Assembly (NCBI RefSeq): GCF_003336875.1
Contig: NZ_QGNJ01000006.1
Location: 186,001 to 250,000 of the forward strand
From: Oleisolibacter albus
GTDB taxonomy: Bacteria > Pseudomonadota > Alphaproteobacteria > Azospirillales > Azospirillaceae
Direction of reading: 5' to 3'
Length of the DNA stretch: 64,000 nucleotides
Part shown: in pieces, positions 16,999-25,755 of the stretch
Layout of the letters: each line of letters starts with the position of its first letter
Position numbering within the stretch: the first letter of the stretch is position 1
Made by a program: the position numbers and the translations under genes
Notes under the pieces: model-generated
The model's database searches: none
Seen by the model: the letters and a program-made list of their open reading frames with translations, nothing else
Told to the model about the DNA's origin: nothing

Positions 16999-18152
16999 GG
17001 ATCGCCCGCATGACCGCCGACAGCAGCAACAGGGGCCGCCGGGGCACCGGCGACGCCGGCACCGGGGGGGAAGAGATGGCCGGCAGCCCCGCCCCCCAGC
17101 GGCCCGTCCACGAGCGGCGCGTGCCCGAGCGGCCTGGGCCAGAACGGCGTGTCCCAGAACAGTGTGTCCCAGAACAGTGTGTCGATGTGGTGCTGCTGTC
17201 GCTGAACCGGGTGGAGGACACGCTGGCCGCCATCGACAGCGTGCTGCGGCAGCAGCGGGTGGCGGTCCGCATCTGTATCCTGGACCAGGGCAGCCGTGAC
17301 CCGCGGCTGGCCGAACTGAACCGGCGCGCCGCGCAGGACGGGCGCATCCGCATCAAGTACCTGTCCGCGAATGTGGGGGCGGCGGCCGGGCGCAACATGG
17401 CGGCGGCGCTGGGCGATGCCCCCTATCTCGTCTGCATCGACAACGACGCGGAACTGCGCGACCCCGATGCCCTGGCCCGCATCTGCGACCATTTCGAGCG
17501 CAATCCCGGTGTCGGCGCCCTGTCCTTCCGCATCCTCAACAAGGCCAGCGGCCGTGACGACCTGACCACCTGGGACCATCCCCGCGCCCTGCTGGCCCAG
17601 GCGGACACGAGCTTCGCCGCGGCCCGCTTCTCGGCCTGCGGCTATGCCATGCGCCGCGCCCTGCACGAGCAGGTCGGCGGCTATGACGCGGATTTCTTCT
17701 TCGGCGTGGAGGAGATCGACCTCGCCTACCGCATGCTGGCCACCGGGGCGACCATCCTTTATGTCCCCGACGTGGTGGTGCTGCACAAATCCTCGCCGGA
17801 GATGCGCGTGACCTGGAAGGGCCGGCGCTATTACTACATCGTCCGCAACAGCCTGTATTTCCAGTTCAAATTCGGCACGCCCCTGCCCCGGCTGGCCCTG
17901 TCGGCCCTGGCCTGGATGGTGAAGGGCGGCTTCAACGGGCTTGGCATCGCCCCGGTCCGGGCCGTGCTGGATGCGCTGCGCATGAGCCTGCGCCATGGCT
18001 TCCGCCGCCGCGGCCGCGGCCCCTACCACCTGTCCCCGCCGGTCCGGGCCTATATCGAGGCCTGCGAGATGCGGGCCAAGGAGGATTTCGTCACCAAGGT
18101 GCGCAAGCAGTTCGTGAAGCTGGGCGGCCACTCCGTCAGCACCAGCAATTGA
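16995..18152 (+). CDS. Glycosyltransferase family 2 with repeat-bearing N-terminal extension
   Basis: 385 residues. After a poorly conserved 60-residue N-terminal extension, the GT-A domain starts VDVVLLSLNRVEDTLAAIDS and shows NVGAAAGRNMAAA, the metal motif CIDNDAEL and GGYDADFFFGVEEIDLAYR. These are rhamnosyltransferase-like GT2 features. The ATG overlaps the pyruvyltransferase stop (ATGA). The extension is rich in Arg, Pro and Glu and contains a 15-bp tandem repeat; codons there are less biased than in the catalytic part, so an internal start nearer residue 57 is conceivable. Confidence 0.85.
   Translation: MRIARMTADSSNRGRRGTGDAGTGGEEMAGSPAPQRPVHERRVPERPGPERRVPEQCVPEQCVDVVLLSLNRVEDTLAAIDSVLRQQRVAVRICILDQGSRDPRLAELNRRAAQDGRIRIKYLSANVGAAAGRNMAAALGDAPYLVCIDNDAELRDPDALARICDHFERNPGVGALSFRILNKASGRDDLTTWDHPRALLAQADTSFAAARFSACGYAMRRALHEQVGGYDADFFFGVEEIDLAYRMLATGATILYVPDVVVLHKSSPEMRVTWKGRRYYYIVRNSLYFQFKFGTPLPRLALSALAWMVKGGFNGLGIAPVRAVLDALRMSLRHGFRRRGRGPYHLSPPVRAYIEACEMRAKEDFVTKVRKQFVKLGGHSVSTSN
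17109..17183 (+). repeat. 15-bp in-frame tandem repeat (five units)
   Basis: Five consecutive 15-base units encode HERRV, PERPG, PERRV, PEQCV and PEQCV. The last two units are identical in DNA and the first three have diverged, as in a repeat that grows by slippage. It lies in the variable N-terminal extension of the glycosyltransferase. Confidence 0.75.
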
Positions 18153-18237
18153 GGCGGTCCTGGCGGCAGTCATGGCAGCGGTCACGGGGACGGCCACACG
18201 GGTGCCGCGCCGGGTCCGGACGGGGAGGGGAATGGCG

Positions 18238-19422
18238 ATGACGGTTCTCTACGCCTATGAGAGCGATGCGGCCGACCCCATGGTGCAGTCGGGACGCCCG
18301 CTGTCGATCCTGCGCCAGCTGGAGCGCCGCACGGACGGCGTCATCCCGGCCTTTCCGCTGAAGGACGGGCTGAAATACCTTTACAGTGCGCACTATGCCG
18401 CCAACCGGCTGCGCGGCCGCACCTACCGGCCGGACCGGGAGCCGGCGCTGCTGCGGGCCTGGGCCCGGCAGATCGAACACAGGGCGCACGGGGCGGACTG
18501 GATCTTCTCGCCGGGATCGCGGGCCATCACCGCCGTGCGCGCCTCCGTGCCGATGATCTTCTGCGCCGATGCCACCTTCCAGAACATGCTGGACTGCTAC
18601 GACGAGTTCTCCCGCTGTTCCCGTGGCTATCTGAAACAGGGCTACCGGCAGGAGAAGGCGGCCCTGGACGCCTGCGCCGCCGCCCTCTATCCGTCGGACT
18701 GGGCCGCCCGCAGCGCCATCGAGGATTACGGCACCGACCCGGCCAAGGTGCATGTGGTGCCCTTCGGCGCCAACATCACGCCGCCCGACCCGGACCAGGT
18801 CGAAGCCCGCATCGCCGGCCGCTCGCCACAGCGCCTGCGGCTGCTGTTCATCGGCCGTGACTGGGTGCGCAAGGGCGGCGGCATCGTTCTGGCCGCCGGC
18901 GAGATCCTGCGCCGGCGCGGCCTGGATCTGCAGCTGGATCTGGTGGGGATCGCGGCACCGCCGGTGCCCCTGCCCCCCTTCGCCGTGAACCACGGGCTGC
19001 TGAACAAGCGGGTTCCGGCGCAGGCGGCCATGCTGGAGCGGTTGCTGGCCGAGGCGCATTTCCTGTTCGTGCCGTCGCGGGCCGAGGCCTATGGCATGGT
19101 CTTCTGCGAGGCGGCGGCCCATGGCGTGCCCAGCGTCGCCACCCGGGCCGGCGGCATCCCCGCCATCGTCCGCCACGGGGAGACGGGGATCTGCCTGGAC
19201 CCGGCCTGCGGGCCGGACGATTACGCCGACGCCATCGAACGCAGCTTCACCGCCTGGCCGGATTATCTGGCCCTGGCCCGGCGCAGCGCCGATGCCTATC
19301 GGACCCGGCTGAACTGGGACAGCTTCACGCTGCGGCTGCTGGAGATCGCCGCCGCCGCCATCGGACAGGCGCCGCCGCTGCACCGCGTGGAGCCGCTTCA
19401 GGCCGGTCGTCAGGTGGCCTGA
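18238..19422 (+). CDS. Glycosyltransferase family 4
   Basis: 394 residues. The C-terminal donor domain shows LRLLFIGRDWVRKGG and FVPSRAEAYGMVFCEAAAHGVPSV (key residues E...GMVFCEA). The N-terminal half begins MTVLYAYESDAADPMV and holds YPSDWAARSAIEDYG, a pattern common in GT4 enzymes of capsule loci. ATG 18238 is preferred because GGAGGGG ends seven bases before it; ATG 18232 and a further upstream start are possible. It closes the four-gene plus-strand block and converges with manC. Confidence 0.85.
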   Translation: MTVLYAYESDAADPMVQSGRPLSILRQLERRTDGVIPAFPLKDGLKYLYSAHYAANRLRGRTYRPDREPALLRAWARQIEHRAHGADWIFSPGSRAITAVRASVPMIFCADATFQNMLDCYDEFSRCSRGYLKQGYRQEKAALDACAAALYPSDWAARSAIEDYGTDPAKVHVVPFGANITPPDPDQVEARIAGRSPQRLRLLFIGRDWVRKGGGIVLAAGEILRRRGLDLQLDLVGIAAPPVPLPPFAVNHGLLNKRVPAQAAMLERLLAEAHFLFVPSRAEAYGMVFCEAAAHGVPSVATRAGGIPAIVRHGETGICLDPACGPDDYADAIERSFTAWPDYLALARRSADAYRTRLNWDSFTLRLLEIAAAAIGQAPPLHRVEPLQAGRQVA

Positions 19423-19428
19423 GGGGGC

Positions 19429-19455
19429 ACCGGCGGGGCCCTCTTCCCCGCCGGT
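19429..19455. terminator. 10-bp hairpin between convergent genes
   Basis: ACCGGCGGGG (19429-19438) and CCCCGCCGGT (19446-19455) pair perfectly around a 7-base loop in the 64-bp gap between a plus-strand gene and manC on the minus strand. No T-run follows, so it is probably a bidirectional terminator or transcript-end stabiliser. Confidence 0.5.
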
Positions 19456-19486
19456 CCCTGCCGGCCGGCACGCCCGGGACCGGGCA

Positions 19487-20959
19487 TCAGACCCGGTTGT
19501 AGCTGTCCTCCAGCCGGACGATGTCATCCTCGCCCAGATAGGAGCCGGTCTGGACCTCGATGAGGTTCAGCGGCAGCCGTCCGGGATTCTCCAGCCGGTG
19601 GACGGTGCCCAGCGGCAGATAGACGGACTCGTTCTCGCGCACCAGGATCTGTTCGCCGTCGCGGGTGACCAGGGCGGTGCCGTTGACGACGATCCAATGT
19701 TCCGCCCGGTGATAGTGCTTCTGCAGCGACAGCTTGCAGCCCGGCTTGACCGTGAGGCGCTTGACCTGGAAGCGCTCGCCCAGATGGACCGACTGGTAGA
19801 AGCCCCAGGGCCGGTAGACGCGACGGTGCTCCATGGCCTCGCCGCGGCCCAGCGCCCGCAGCCGTTCGGTGACCTGCTTGACCTCCTGCACCCGCCCCTT
19901 GTCCGCCACCAGCACGGCGTCCTCGGTCACCACGACCACGATGTTGTCCAGCCCGACCACGGCCGTCAGCACGTCGTCGCTGCGGATATAGCTGTCCCGT
20001 GTATCGACAAGCTGGACATCGCCCAGCGCCACATTGCCGTCGGCATCCTGCGCTCCGATGTCCCACAGGGCCGACCAGGCGCCCACATCGGTCCAGCCCA
20101 TGGCCGCCGGCACCATGGCGGTGCGGTCGGTCTTCTCCAGCACGGCGTAATCGAGGCTGACCTGCGGGGCGGTGGCGAAGGTGACGGGATCGAGACGGGT
20201 GAAATCCAGGTCGCGGCAGGCCGCCTCCAGCGCCGCCTGTGCCGCCGCCAGCACGGCCGGGGCGTGCCGGCGCAGCTCCTCCAGCAGCACCGCCGCCGGG
20301 GCCACGACCATGCCGCTGTTCCAGAAATGGCGGCCGCTGCCGACATAGTCCTCGGCCACGGCGCGCGACGGCTTTTCCGTGAAGCGGCGGACCTGGCAGG
20401 CGCCCCCGGCGTCCGGGATCGGCTCCCCCTGCTCCAGATAGCCATAGCCGCATTCCGCCCGGGCGGGCGTGATGCCGAGCATGGTCAGGTAGCCCAGCGA
20501 CGCCGCCCGTGCCGCCCGGCGCATGGCGTCGTGGAAGGCGGCGCGGTCGAGCACCACATGGTCGGCCGGCAGCACGGCCAGCACGGCGCCGGGATCGGTC
20601 TGACCGGCGGCCAGGGCCGCCACGGCCACGGCGGCAGCCGTATTGCGGGCGCAGGGTTCAAGAATGATGGAACGGGGCCGGATGCCGACGGCCTGCACCT
20701 GCTCGGCGATGGTGAAGCGGTGTTCGCTGTGGCACAGCACCAGCGGCGCCTCGAACAGGGCCGGATCGGCCACGCGCAGGGCCGTATCCTGGATCAGCGT
20801 GTTCTCCCCCACCAGGCGCAGCAGCTGCTTGGGATAGCGTTCCCGCGACAGCGGCCAGAGCCGGGAGCCGGAGCCGCCGGACAGGATCACCGGCACCAGA
20901 CGGGGGCAGGCGCCGGCATCCAGGAGAGCCGTCGCCGTTTCAGTCTGCAGAAGGGACAT
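19487..20959 (-). CDS. manC: Mannose-1-phosphate guanylyltransferase / mannose-6-phosphate isomerase
   Basis: 490 residues, the usual length of bifunctional type II enzymes. The pyrophosphorylase signature GGSGSRLWPLSRERYPKQ is near residue 28, the FTEKPS motif near 180, and the C-terminal cupin isomerase domain carries KPGCKLSLQKHYHRAEHW, then metal-binding His and Glu. The enzyme makes GDP-mannose from fructose-6-phosphate-derived mannose phosphates and so feeds the glycosyltransferases and Gmd in this locus. It is the first-positioned but last-transcribed gene of its minus-strand block. Confidence 0.93.
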   Translation of the reverse strand: MSLLQTETATALLDAGACPRLVPVILSGGSGSRLWPLSRERYPKQLLRLVGENTLIQDTALRVADPALFEAPLVLCHSEHRFTIAEQVQAVGIRPRSIILEPCARNTAAAVAVAALAAGQTDPGAVLAVLPADHVVLDRAAFHDAMRRAARAASLGYLTMLGITPARAECGYGYLEQGEPIPDAGGACQVRRFTEKPSRAVAEDYVGSGRHFWNSGMVVAPAAVLLEELRRHAPAVLAAAQAALEAACRDLDFTRLDPVTFATAPQVSLDYAVLEKTDRTAMVPAAMGWTDVGAWSALWDIGAQDADGNVALGDVQLVDTRDSYIRSDDVLTAVVGLDNIVVVVTEDAVLVADKGRVQEVKQVTERLRALGRGEAMEHRRVYRPWGFYQSVHLGERFQVKRLTVKPGCKLSLQKHYHRAEHWIVVNGTALVTRDGEQILVRENESVYLPLGTVHRLENPGRLPLNLIEVQTGSYLGEDDIVRLEDSYNRV

Positions 20960-21000
20960 GCGCACCTCTCCTCTGTTCCCGGCGGGAAAGACGCCCGCCA

Positions 21001-22488
21001 TCAGTCTACAGGACCGGAGCACGGCACCCGCCGGACCAGGAGCCCATACCCCCGAAGGCCGCCGGCTCCCTCCGGCCGCATCCCGGCCCGCCCCGGCTCG
21101 ACGGCCTCCACCACCCCAGGACGGACGACACCGGACCGGGCGGCCAGCGCCCCGCACAGCAGTCCGCAATCCAGCCAGACCATGACCATGCTGAGATTGG
21201 GGTTGGAGAAGGCATGGATCAGCAGCAGCCCCAGCAGATGCCATTTCAGCGGACGCAGGCTGAGCCCGTCCGGCGCCGGGCCATGACCGCGGCGCGGCCG
21301 CAGCAGATCGAGCATGAACAGCAGATAGGCGGCGGTCCCGACCACGCCCACATTGCACAGCAGCGTCAGCGGCAGGCTGCTGGGCTTGTGGCTGCCCAGG
21401 CCGAGGCCGATGCCATAGGTCTCCATGGCGATGGAGATCGCCATGAGATTGACGGCCGCGCGCTCCTCGTAGGAGGAGCTTTCCTGCTTCTGCACCACCA
21501 CCTTCTCGATCAGGTCGCCGACGAACTCCTGATGCGCGGCCAGATAGGCGGCGCCCGCCGCCACCCCGCCCAGCATGATGACGACCCCGAGCACGCTGGC
21601 GATGGACACCCGCGGCAGCCGGATGCGGCCCCGCAGCAGGGACAGGGCCATGTCGCCTCCGGCCACGGCGGCGAAGGCGGCCATGGCGAAGAAGCCGGTG
21701 GTGGCCTTGGCCAGGAACAGGCAGACCAGGCAGAGCAGGATCAGGGACGCGGACAGCATGGTCGGCCGCTCACGGAAGCGGAACCAGGCGAACAGCAGGA
21801 AGCCGCAATAGAAATAGGACAGGGCCGACGGCTCGGAAAAGGGTCCGTTGACCCGCAATTCGCCCAGCATGCGCTGGCCATGGGCGGCGCGGTAGGAGGT
21901 GTTGGACTGGAAGAAGCTGTCGGGCCAGGGCAGCCCGGTCTGGCTGCTGGCGTAATGCCATAGACACAGGCCCGAGGCGATCAGCAGGGCCAGCGCCATG
22001 GCCTGTCCCGTCAGGGCGGGGATCTCCTCCCGCGGCAGCCGCGCCAGCTGGTGCGCCACGGCATAGACGATCAGCAGATTGATCAGCAGGTAGGAGAGCT
22101 GGGTGATGTTCTCCCGCTGGAAGCTGAACGGGGCTGCCCGGTCCAGGTTGAATCCGGCGGAACCGCCGATGACCTCCACCTCGCCCTGGAAGAAATAGAG
22201 CGCCAGCCACAGGGTGGCGACCGCCGACACCAGCAGCACGAACAGCGGAACCATGGACAGCAGCACCCGGCGATTGAGGGACTGGCCGCCCAGGGTCAGC
22301 TCGACCAGGGTGCGGCCCACCATCAGCAGGCCCAGAAAATAGCCGGGCTGAAGCCCGAAGGAGCCGATCTGCACCACGGCGGCGGCATGCAGCAGGCAGA
22401 AGGTCGGCATCAGCAGCAGCGACCAGCGCCACGGCGCCAGCATCAGCAGCAGGCCCAGGGGGATCAGCAGCAGGCCGGTGCTGGACAT
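21001..22488 (-). CDS. O-antigen ligase/polymerase-like membrane protein (Wzy candidate)
   Basis: 495 residues with around a dozen hydrophobic helices, starting LLLIPLGLLLMLAPWRWSLL, and a long polar loop near residues 180-240 (GLPWPDSFFQSNTSYRAAHG, then RVNGPFSEPSALSYF). The FSEPS motif in the loop and the overall layout match Wzy polymerases and WaaL-type ligases, which cannot be told apart by sequence alone. With a Wzx flippase and a Wzc-like protein in the same locus, the polymerase role is likely. The ATG follows a GGGGAGGG ribosome site. Confidence 0.8.
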   Translation of the reverse strand: MSSTGLLLIPLGLLLMLAPWRWSLLLMPTFCLLHAAAVVQIGSFGLQPGYFLGLLMVGRTLVELTLGGQSLNRRVLLSMVPLFVLLVSAVATLWLALYFFQGEVEVIGGSAGFNLDRAAPFSFQRENITQLSYLLINLLIVYAVAHQLARLPREEIPALTGQAMALALLIASGLCLWHYASSQTGLPWPDSFFQSNTSYRAAHGQRMLGELRVNGPFSEPSALSYFYCGFLLFAWFRFRERPTMLSASLILLCLVCLFLAKATTGFFAMAAFAAVAGGDMALSLLRGRIRLPRVSIASVLGVVIMLGGVAAGAAYLAAHQEFVGDLIEKVVVQKQESSSYEERAAVNLMAISIAMETYGIGLGLGSHKPSSLPLTLLCNVGVVGTAAYLLFMLDLLRPRRGHGPAPDGLSLRPLKWHLLGLLLIHAFSNPNLSMVMVWLDCGLLCGALAARSGVVRPGVVEAVEPGRAGMRPEGAGGLRGYGLLVRRVPCSGPVD

Positions 22489-22502
22489 GACCGCCCTCCC
22501 CG

Positions 22503-23777
22503 TCAGATCCGGGCGGTGAGCGCCAGGCGCATCACCGTCTGGGTGAAGTCGCGCGCATCGGTACTGCCGTCCTGACGGCGGTGCTGGACGCCCAGCGTCA
22601 GCCCGAAATTCCGGTTCAGGCGGTAGCGCAGGTCCGCCTCCAGATCGGTGCGGTGGTCGGTGCCGCGCTCACCGCCGTAGGCGTTGATGCGGTAGACCCC
22701 GCCCAGGCTGGCGTCCAGATTGTCGGCCAGGGCGTGCTCCAGCCGCAGGCCGATGTCGGAACTGACCAGCCGGCCGCCATCGATGCGGGTGCTGGGCGCC
22801 TGACGGCGCGAGACGCGCAGGGTGACGGCCGTCAGCTGCGTCGGATTCCATGTCACCCGCGCGTTGGTGGCGATCCCGCTGCGGGTTTCGATGGTTTCGT
22901 CATTGAAGGTCTGGCGGAAGCCGCCGATGCCCACATCGCCCTGGAAGATGGTGGACAGGTCGAAGCGCGCGCCGACCAGGGCGCTGGTCGTGCGCGAATT
23001 GAAGGCGCTGCCGATATCGAAATCGATCCAGGACAGGCTCGGCTCCACATAGGCGGACAGGCTGGGTGACAGCGCATAGGCCAGCCGCAGACCCATGCGG
23101 TAGTCCTGGCGGTCGCGCCGGGTCGTCAGCGCCGCATAGTTCAGGCGATGCGTGGCGGCGCTGAGCTGAAAGGCGATGCGGTTGACCTGCCGCTGCCAGC
23201 TGCCGGTGACCGACCAATCATCGAACCGTACCCGTTCGTCGGGGTCCAAACCGGGGTCGACATCGCTGTCGATGGCGACATCCGCCTGACGGCGCAGCGT
23301 GGCATCCAGGCTGATGCGGTCATCCGCCGTCACCGCCAGCGCCCCGCCGAGCTGGGCCTGAACGGTGGTGGCGTCGGAGGCGGTGTCGCGCGTGTAGGTG
23401 CGGTGCCGGACGCGGATGTCGCCGGACAGGTCGTGCAGGGTCCAGAGCGTGCGGAAGGACAGACCGGCCGCGGCCTCAAGCACCAGATCGGACTGCTCAC
23501 CCGTCGCGCTGGCCCGCACATTGTCGCTGTGGCGGGTCTGCATCTCCACCGACGGGAACAGCAGCACCATGCCGGCCTGTATCCCCAGCGCCTCGTAGGG
23601 GCCGGGGTCCGGCAGCGTCTGCCCCCGGGCGCCGGCAACCATGCCGCCGGCCGTCATCCCGAGTGGCAGCAGGCAGCCGGCGGCGATCCGCCGGCACCGT
23701 CCCCAGCCCGACGCGCCCGGACGGTCGGGAGCCAGGCGGAAGGGCGGCGGCCGGGAGGACTGCCAACGCGGCGGCAT
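22503..23777 (-). CDS. Outer-membrane beta-barrel protein of the exopolysaccharide locus
   Basis: 424 residues. An arginine-rich start and hydrophobic stretch (IAAGCLLPLGMTAGGMVAGARG) form an export signal. The rest is a run of alternating strands with frequent aromatic ends (for example LSAYVEPSLSWIDFDIGSAF) and ends ALTARI, a typical barrel end though the final residue is Ile and not Phe. It resembles the BBP2-type barrels found beside OPX genes. It lies 3 bp after the short OPX lipoprotein gene, which suggests the two make the outer-membrane exit for the polymer. Confidence 0.78.
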   Translation of the reverse strand: MPPRWQSSRPPPFRLAPDRPGASGWGRCRRIAAGCLLPLGMTAGGMVAGARGQTLPDPGPYEALGIQAGMVLLFPSVEMQTRHSDNVRASATGEQSDLVLEAAAGLSFRTLWTLHDLSGDIRVRHRTYTRDTASDATTVQAQLGGALAVTADDRISLDATLRRQADVAIDSDVDPGLDPDERVRFDDWSVTGSWQRQVNRIAFQLSAATHRLNYAALTTRRDRQDYRMGLRLAYALSPSLSAYVEPSLSWIDFDIGSAFNSRTTSALVGARFDLSTIFQGDVGIGGFRQTFNDETIETRSGIATNARVTWNPTQLTAVTLRVSRRQAPSTRIDGGRLVSSDIGLRLEHALADNLDASLGGVYRINAYGGERGTDHRTDLEADLRYRLNRNFGLTLGVQHRRQDGSTDARDFTQTVMRLALTARI

Positions 23778-23780
23778 GGC

Positions 23781-24329
23781 CTAGAAGACCCGGTCGAAGA
23801 CATAGACCACGTCCCCGGGCAGGACCCGGGTGCTGCGCCCCGCAAGCCCCTCCATCGGTTTGTCGTCCAGGGTGCGGACGATGGACATCTCGTCCGTGCG
23901 CGCCCGGACGGTGAAGCCCCCGGCCACGGCCACGGCCGTCAGCACGGTCATGCCGGGTTGGTAGGGATACTGTCCCGGCCGCGCCACCTGCCCCAGCACG
24001 AAGAACGGCCGGAAAGTCTTGATCTCCAGGCTGGCGCTGGGGTCGGTCAGCAACCGCCGCAGCCGTCCGTCCAACTCTGTCTTCAGGCCGGTCAGGGTCA
24101 GGCCGCGGGCCGGCACGGCGCCGAGGCGGGGAATGGCCAGCTCACCGCGGTCGGACACCACGTAATCGCCGTTGATCTGGGGATCTTCCAGCACGATCAG
24201 GCGGATGGCATCGCCGCTGTCCAGCCGGTAGTCGCCGGGCGGTGCCTCCGGCAGCGGGTCGAGTCCGCCGCTGCGGCAGCCGGCCAGGGACAGGGACAGG
24301 GCAAGCAGAAGCACGGGCAACAAACGCAT
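23781..24329 (-). CDS. Polysaccharide export lipoprotein (short OPX/Wza family)
   Basis: 182 residues. The signal peptide ends LSLAGC, a lipobox, so the protein is lipid-anchored at Cys19. The export domain follows: PPGDYRLDSGDAIRLIVLED, then a Soluble Ligand-Binding beta-grasp segment FFVLGQVARPGQYPYQPGMT. Full Wza is about twice as long and ends in an amphipathic helix that spans the outer membrane; this protein lacks it. It therefore probably forms a periplasmic ring that works with the separate barrel encoded next to it. Confidence 0.87.
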   Translation of the reverse strand: MRLLPVLLLALSLSLAGCRSGGLDPLPEAPPGDYRLDSGDAIRLIVLEDPQINGDYVVSDRGELAIPRLGAVPARGLTLTGLKTELDGRLRRLLTDPSASLEIKTFRPFFVLGQVARPGQYPYQPGMTVLTAVAVAGGFTVRARTDEMSIVRTLDDKPMEGLAGRSTRVLPGDVVYVFDRVF

Positions 24330-24358
24330 GGCGGCATCGCTCCGGTCTGGTCGTGCGG

Positions 24359-25471
24359 TCAGGACAGCGCCACGGCCAGACGGCGGCTGGGGGCCGACCG
24401 CTGTACCACCGGCTGCGGCTCCAGCCCATGTTCCGCCGCCACCACCTGCAGGTCGGACGCCACCATGTCCTGCACCAGTTCCGTAAAGCTGGTGCGGTGC
24501 TGCCAGCCCAGCACAGTGCGTGCCCTGGAGGGATCGCCCAGCAGCAGTTCCACTTCCGTCGGGCGGAAATAGGCCGGGTCGATCCTGACCAGCGCCTGCC
24601 CGGAGCGGGCATCCAGCCCCTGCTCCTCGACGCCGTAGCCCTGCCAGACGATGGTCCGGCCGACCTCGGCGAAGGCGTGCTCGACGAAGTCGCGGACGGT
24701 GTGCGTCTCGCCGGTGGCGAGCACATAGTCGCCGGGCTGATCCTGCTGCAGCATGCGCCACATGCCCTCGACATAGTCGCGGGCATGGCCCCAGTCGCGC
24801 CTGGCGTCGAGATTGCCGAGATAGAGGCAGTCCTGCAGGCCCAGGGCGATGGCGGCGACGGCGCGGGTGATCTTGCGGGTGACGAAGGTCTCGCCGCGGA
24901 TCGGGCTTTCATGGTTGAACAGGATGCCGTTGGAGGCATGCATGCCATAGGCCTCGCGGTAGTTCACCGTGATCCAGTAGGCATAGAGCTTGGCCGCGGC
25001 ATAGGGGCTGCGGGGATAGAAGGGCGTGGTCTCGCGCTGCGGCGTCTCCTGCACCAGCCCGTACAGCTCCGAGGTGCTGGCCTGGTAGAAGCGGGTGCGC
25101 CGCTCCAGCCCCAGGATGCGGATCGCCTCCAGCAGCCGCAGCGTCCCCAGACCGTCGGCATTGGCCGTGTATTCCGGCGTCTCGAAACTCACCTGCACAT
25201 GGCTCTGTGCCGCCAGATTGTAGATCTCGTCCGGCTGCACCTGCTGCACCAGGCGGATCAGGTTCGTCGCATCGGTCAGGTCGCCGTAATGCAGACGGAG
25301 ATTGATGTCCTGCTCATGCGGGTCCTGGTAGAGATGCTCGATCCGCATGGTATTGAAGGATGACGAACGTCGTTTGACGCCGTGGACCTGATAGCCGCGC
25401 TGCAACAGGAACTCGGCAAGATAGGCACCGTCCTGTCCTGTAATGCCGGTGATGAGTGCTACCTTCGCCAC
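24359..25471 (-). CDS. gmd: GDP-mannose 4,6-dehydratase
   Basis: 370 residues from a GTG start at 25471 behind GCAGAGGAGG. The short-chain dehydrogenase NAD(P) motif is [19 protein letters not shown], followed by the family stretch [27 protein letters not shown] and the catalytic SPYAAAK. It converts GDP-mannose to GDP-4-keto-6-deoxymannose, the precursor of fucose, rhamnose (D form), perosamine and related sugars. The reductase or aminotransferase that would finish the sugar is not in the window. Confidence 0.94.
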   Translation of the reverse strand: MAKVALITGITGQDGAYLAEFLLQRGYQVHGVKRRSSSFNTMRIEHLYQDPHEQDINLRLHYGDLTDATNLIRLVQQVQPDEIYNLAAQSHVQVSFETPEYTANADGLGTLRLLEAIRILGLERRTRFYQASTSELYGLVQETPQRETTPFYPRSPYAAAKLYAYWITVNYREAYGMHASNGILFNHESPIRGETFVTRKITRAVAAIALGLQDCLYLGNLDARRDWGHARDYVEGMWRMLQQDQPGDYVLATGETHTVRDFVEHAFAEVGRTIVWQGYGVEEQGLDARSGQALVRIDPAYFRPTEVELLLGDPSRARTVLGWQHRTSFTELVQDMVASDLQVVAAEHGLEPQPVVQRSAPSRRLAVALS

Positions 25472-25755
25472 GGTCAGGTCCTCCTCTGCGGATATCGGCC
25501 GTTTGGGGCCCACGTCGCCTGGAGCGGATGGTCCTTCAAGGCGGCGCCGATATACTGGCCAGAGACGCGCTCTTCCTCCAATCATGCATGGGAATTAGCC
25601 CCGGACGGGCCGGATCACCGGCCACACTCGCCCCGGAGCGCGGAATTGGTACAGCCGCCGGCCGCGTTGGCCACACGGCTACCCTCTCTTGTGCAGATGC
25701 GAAATGGCACCGGGACCGGCAACAACCGGACGGACGTGACACGTTCATCCGGGCA

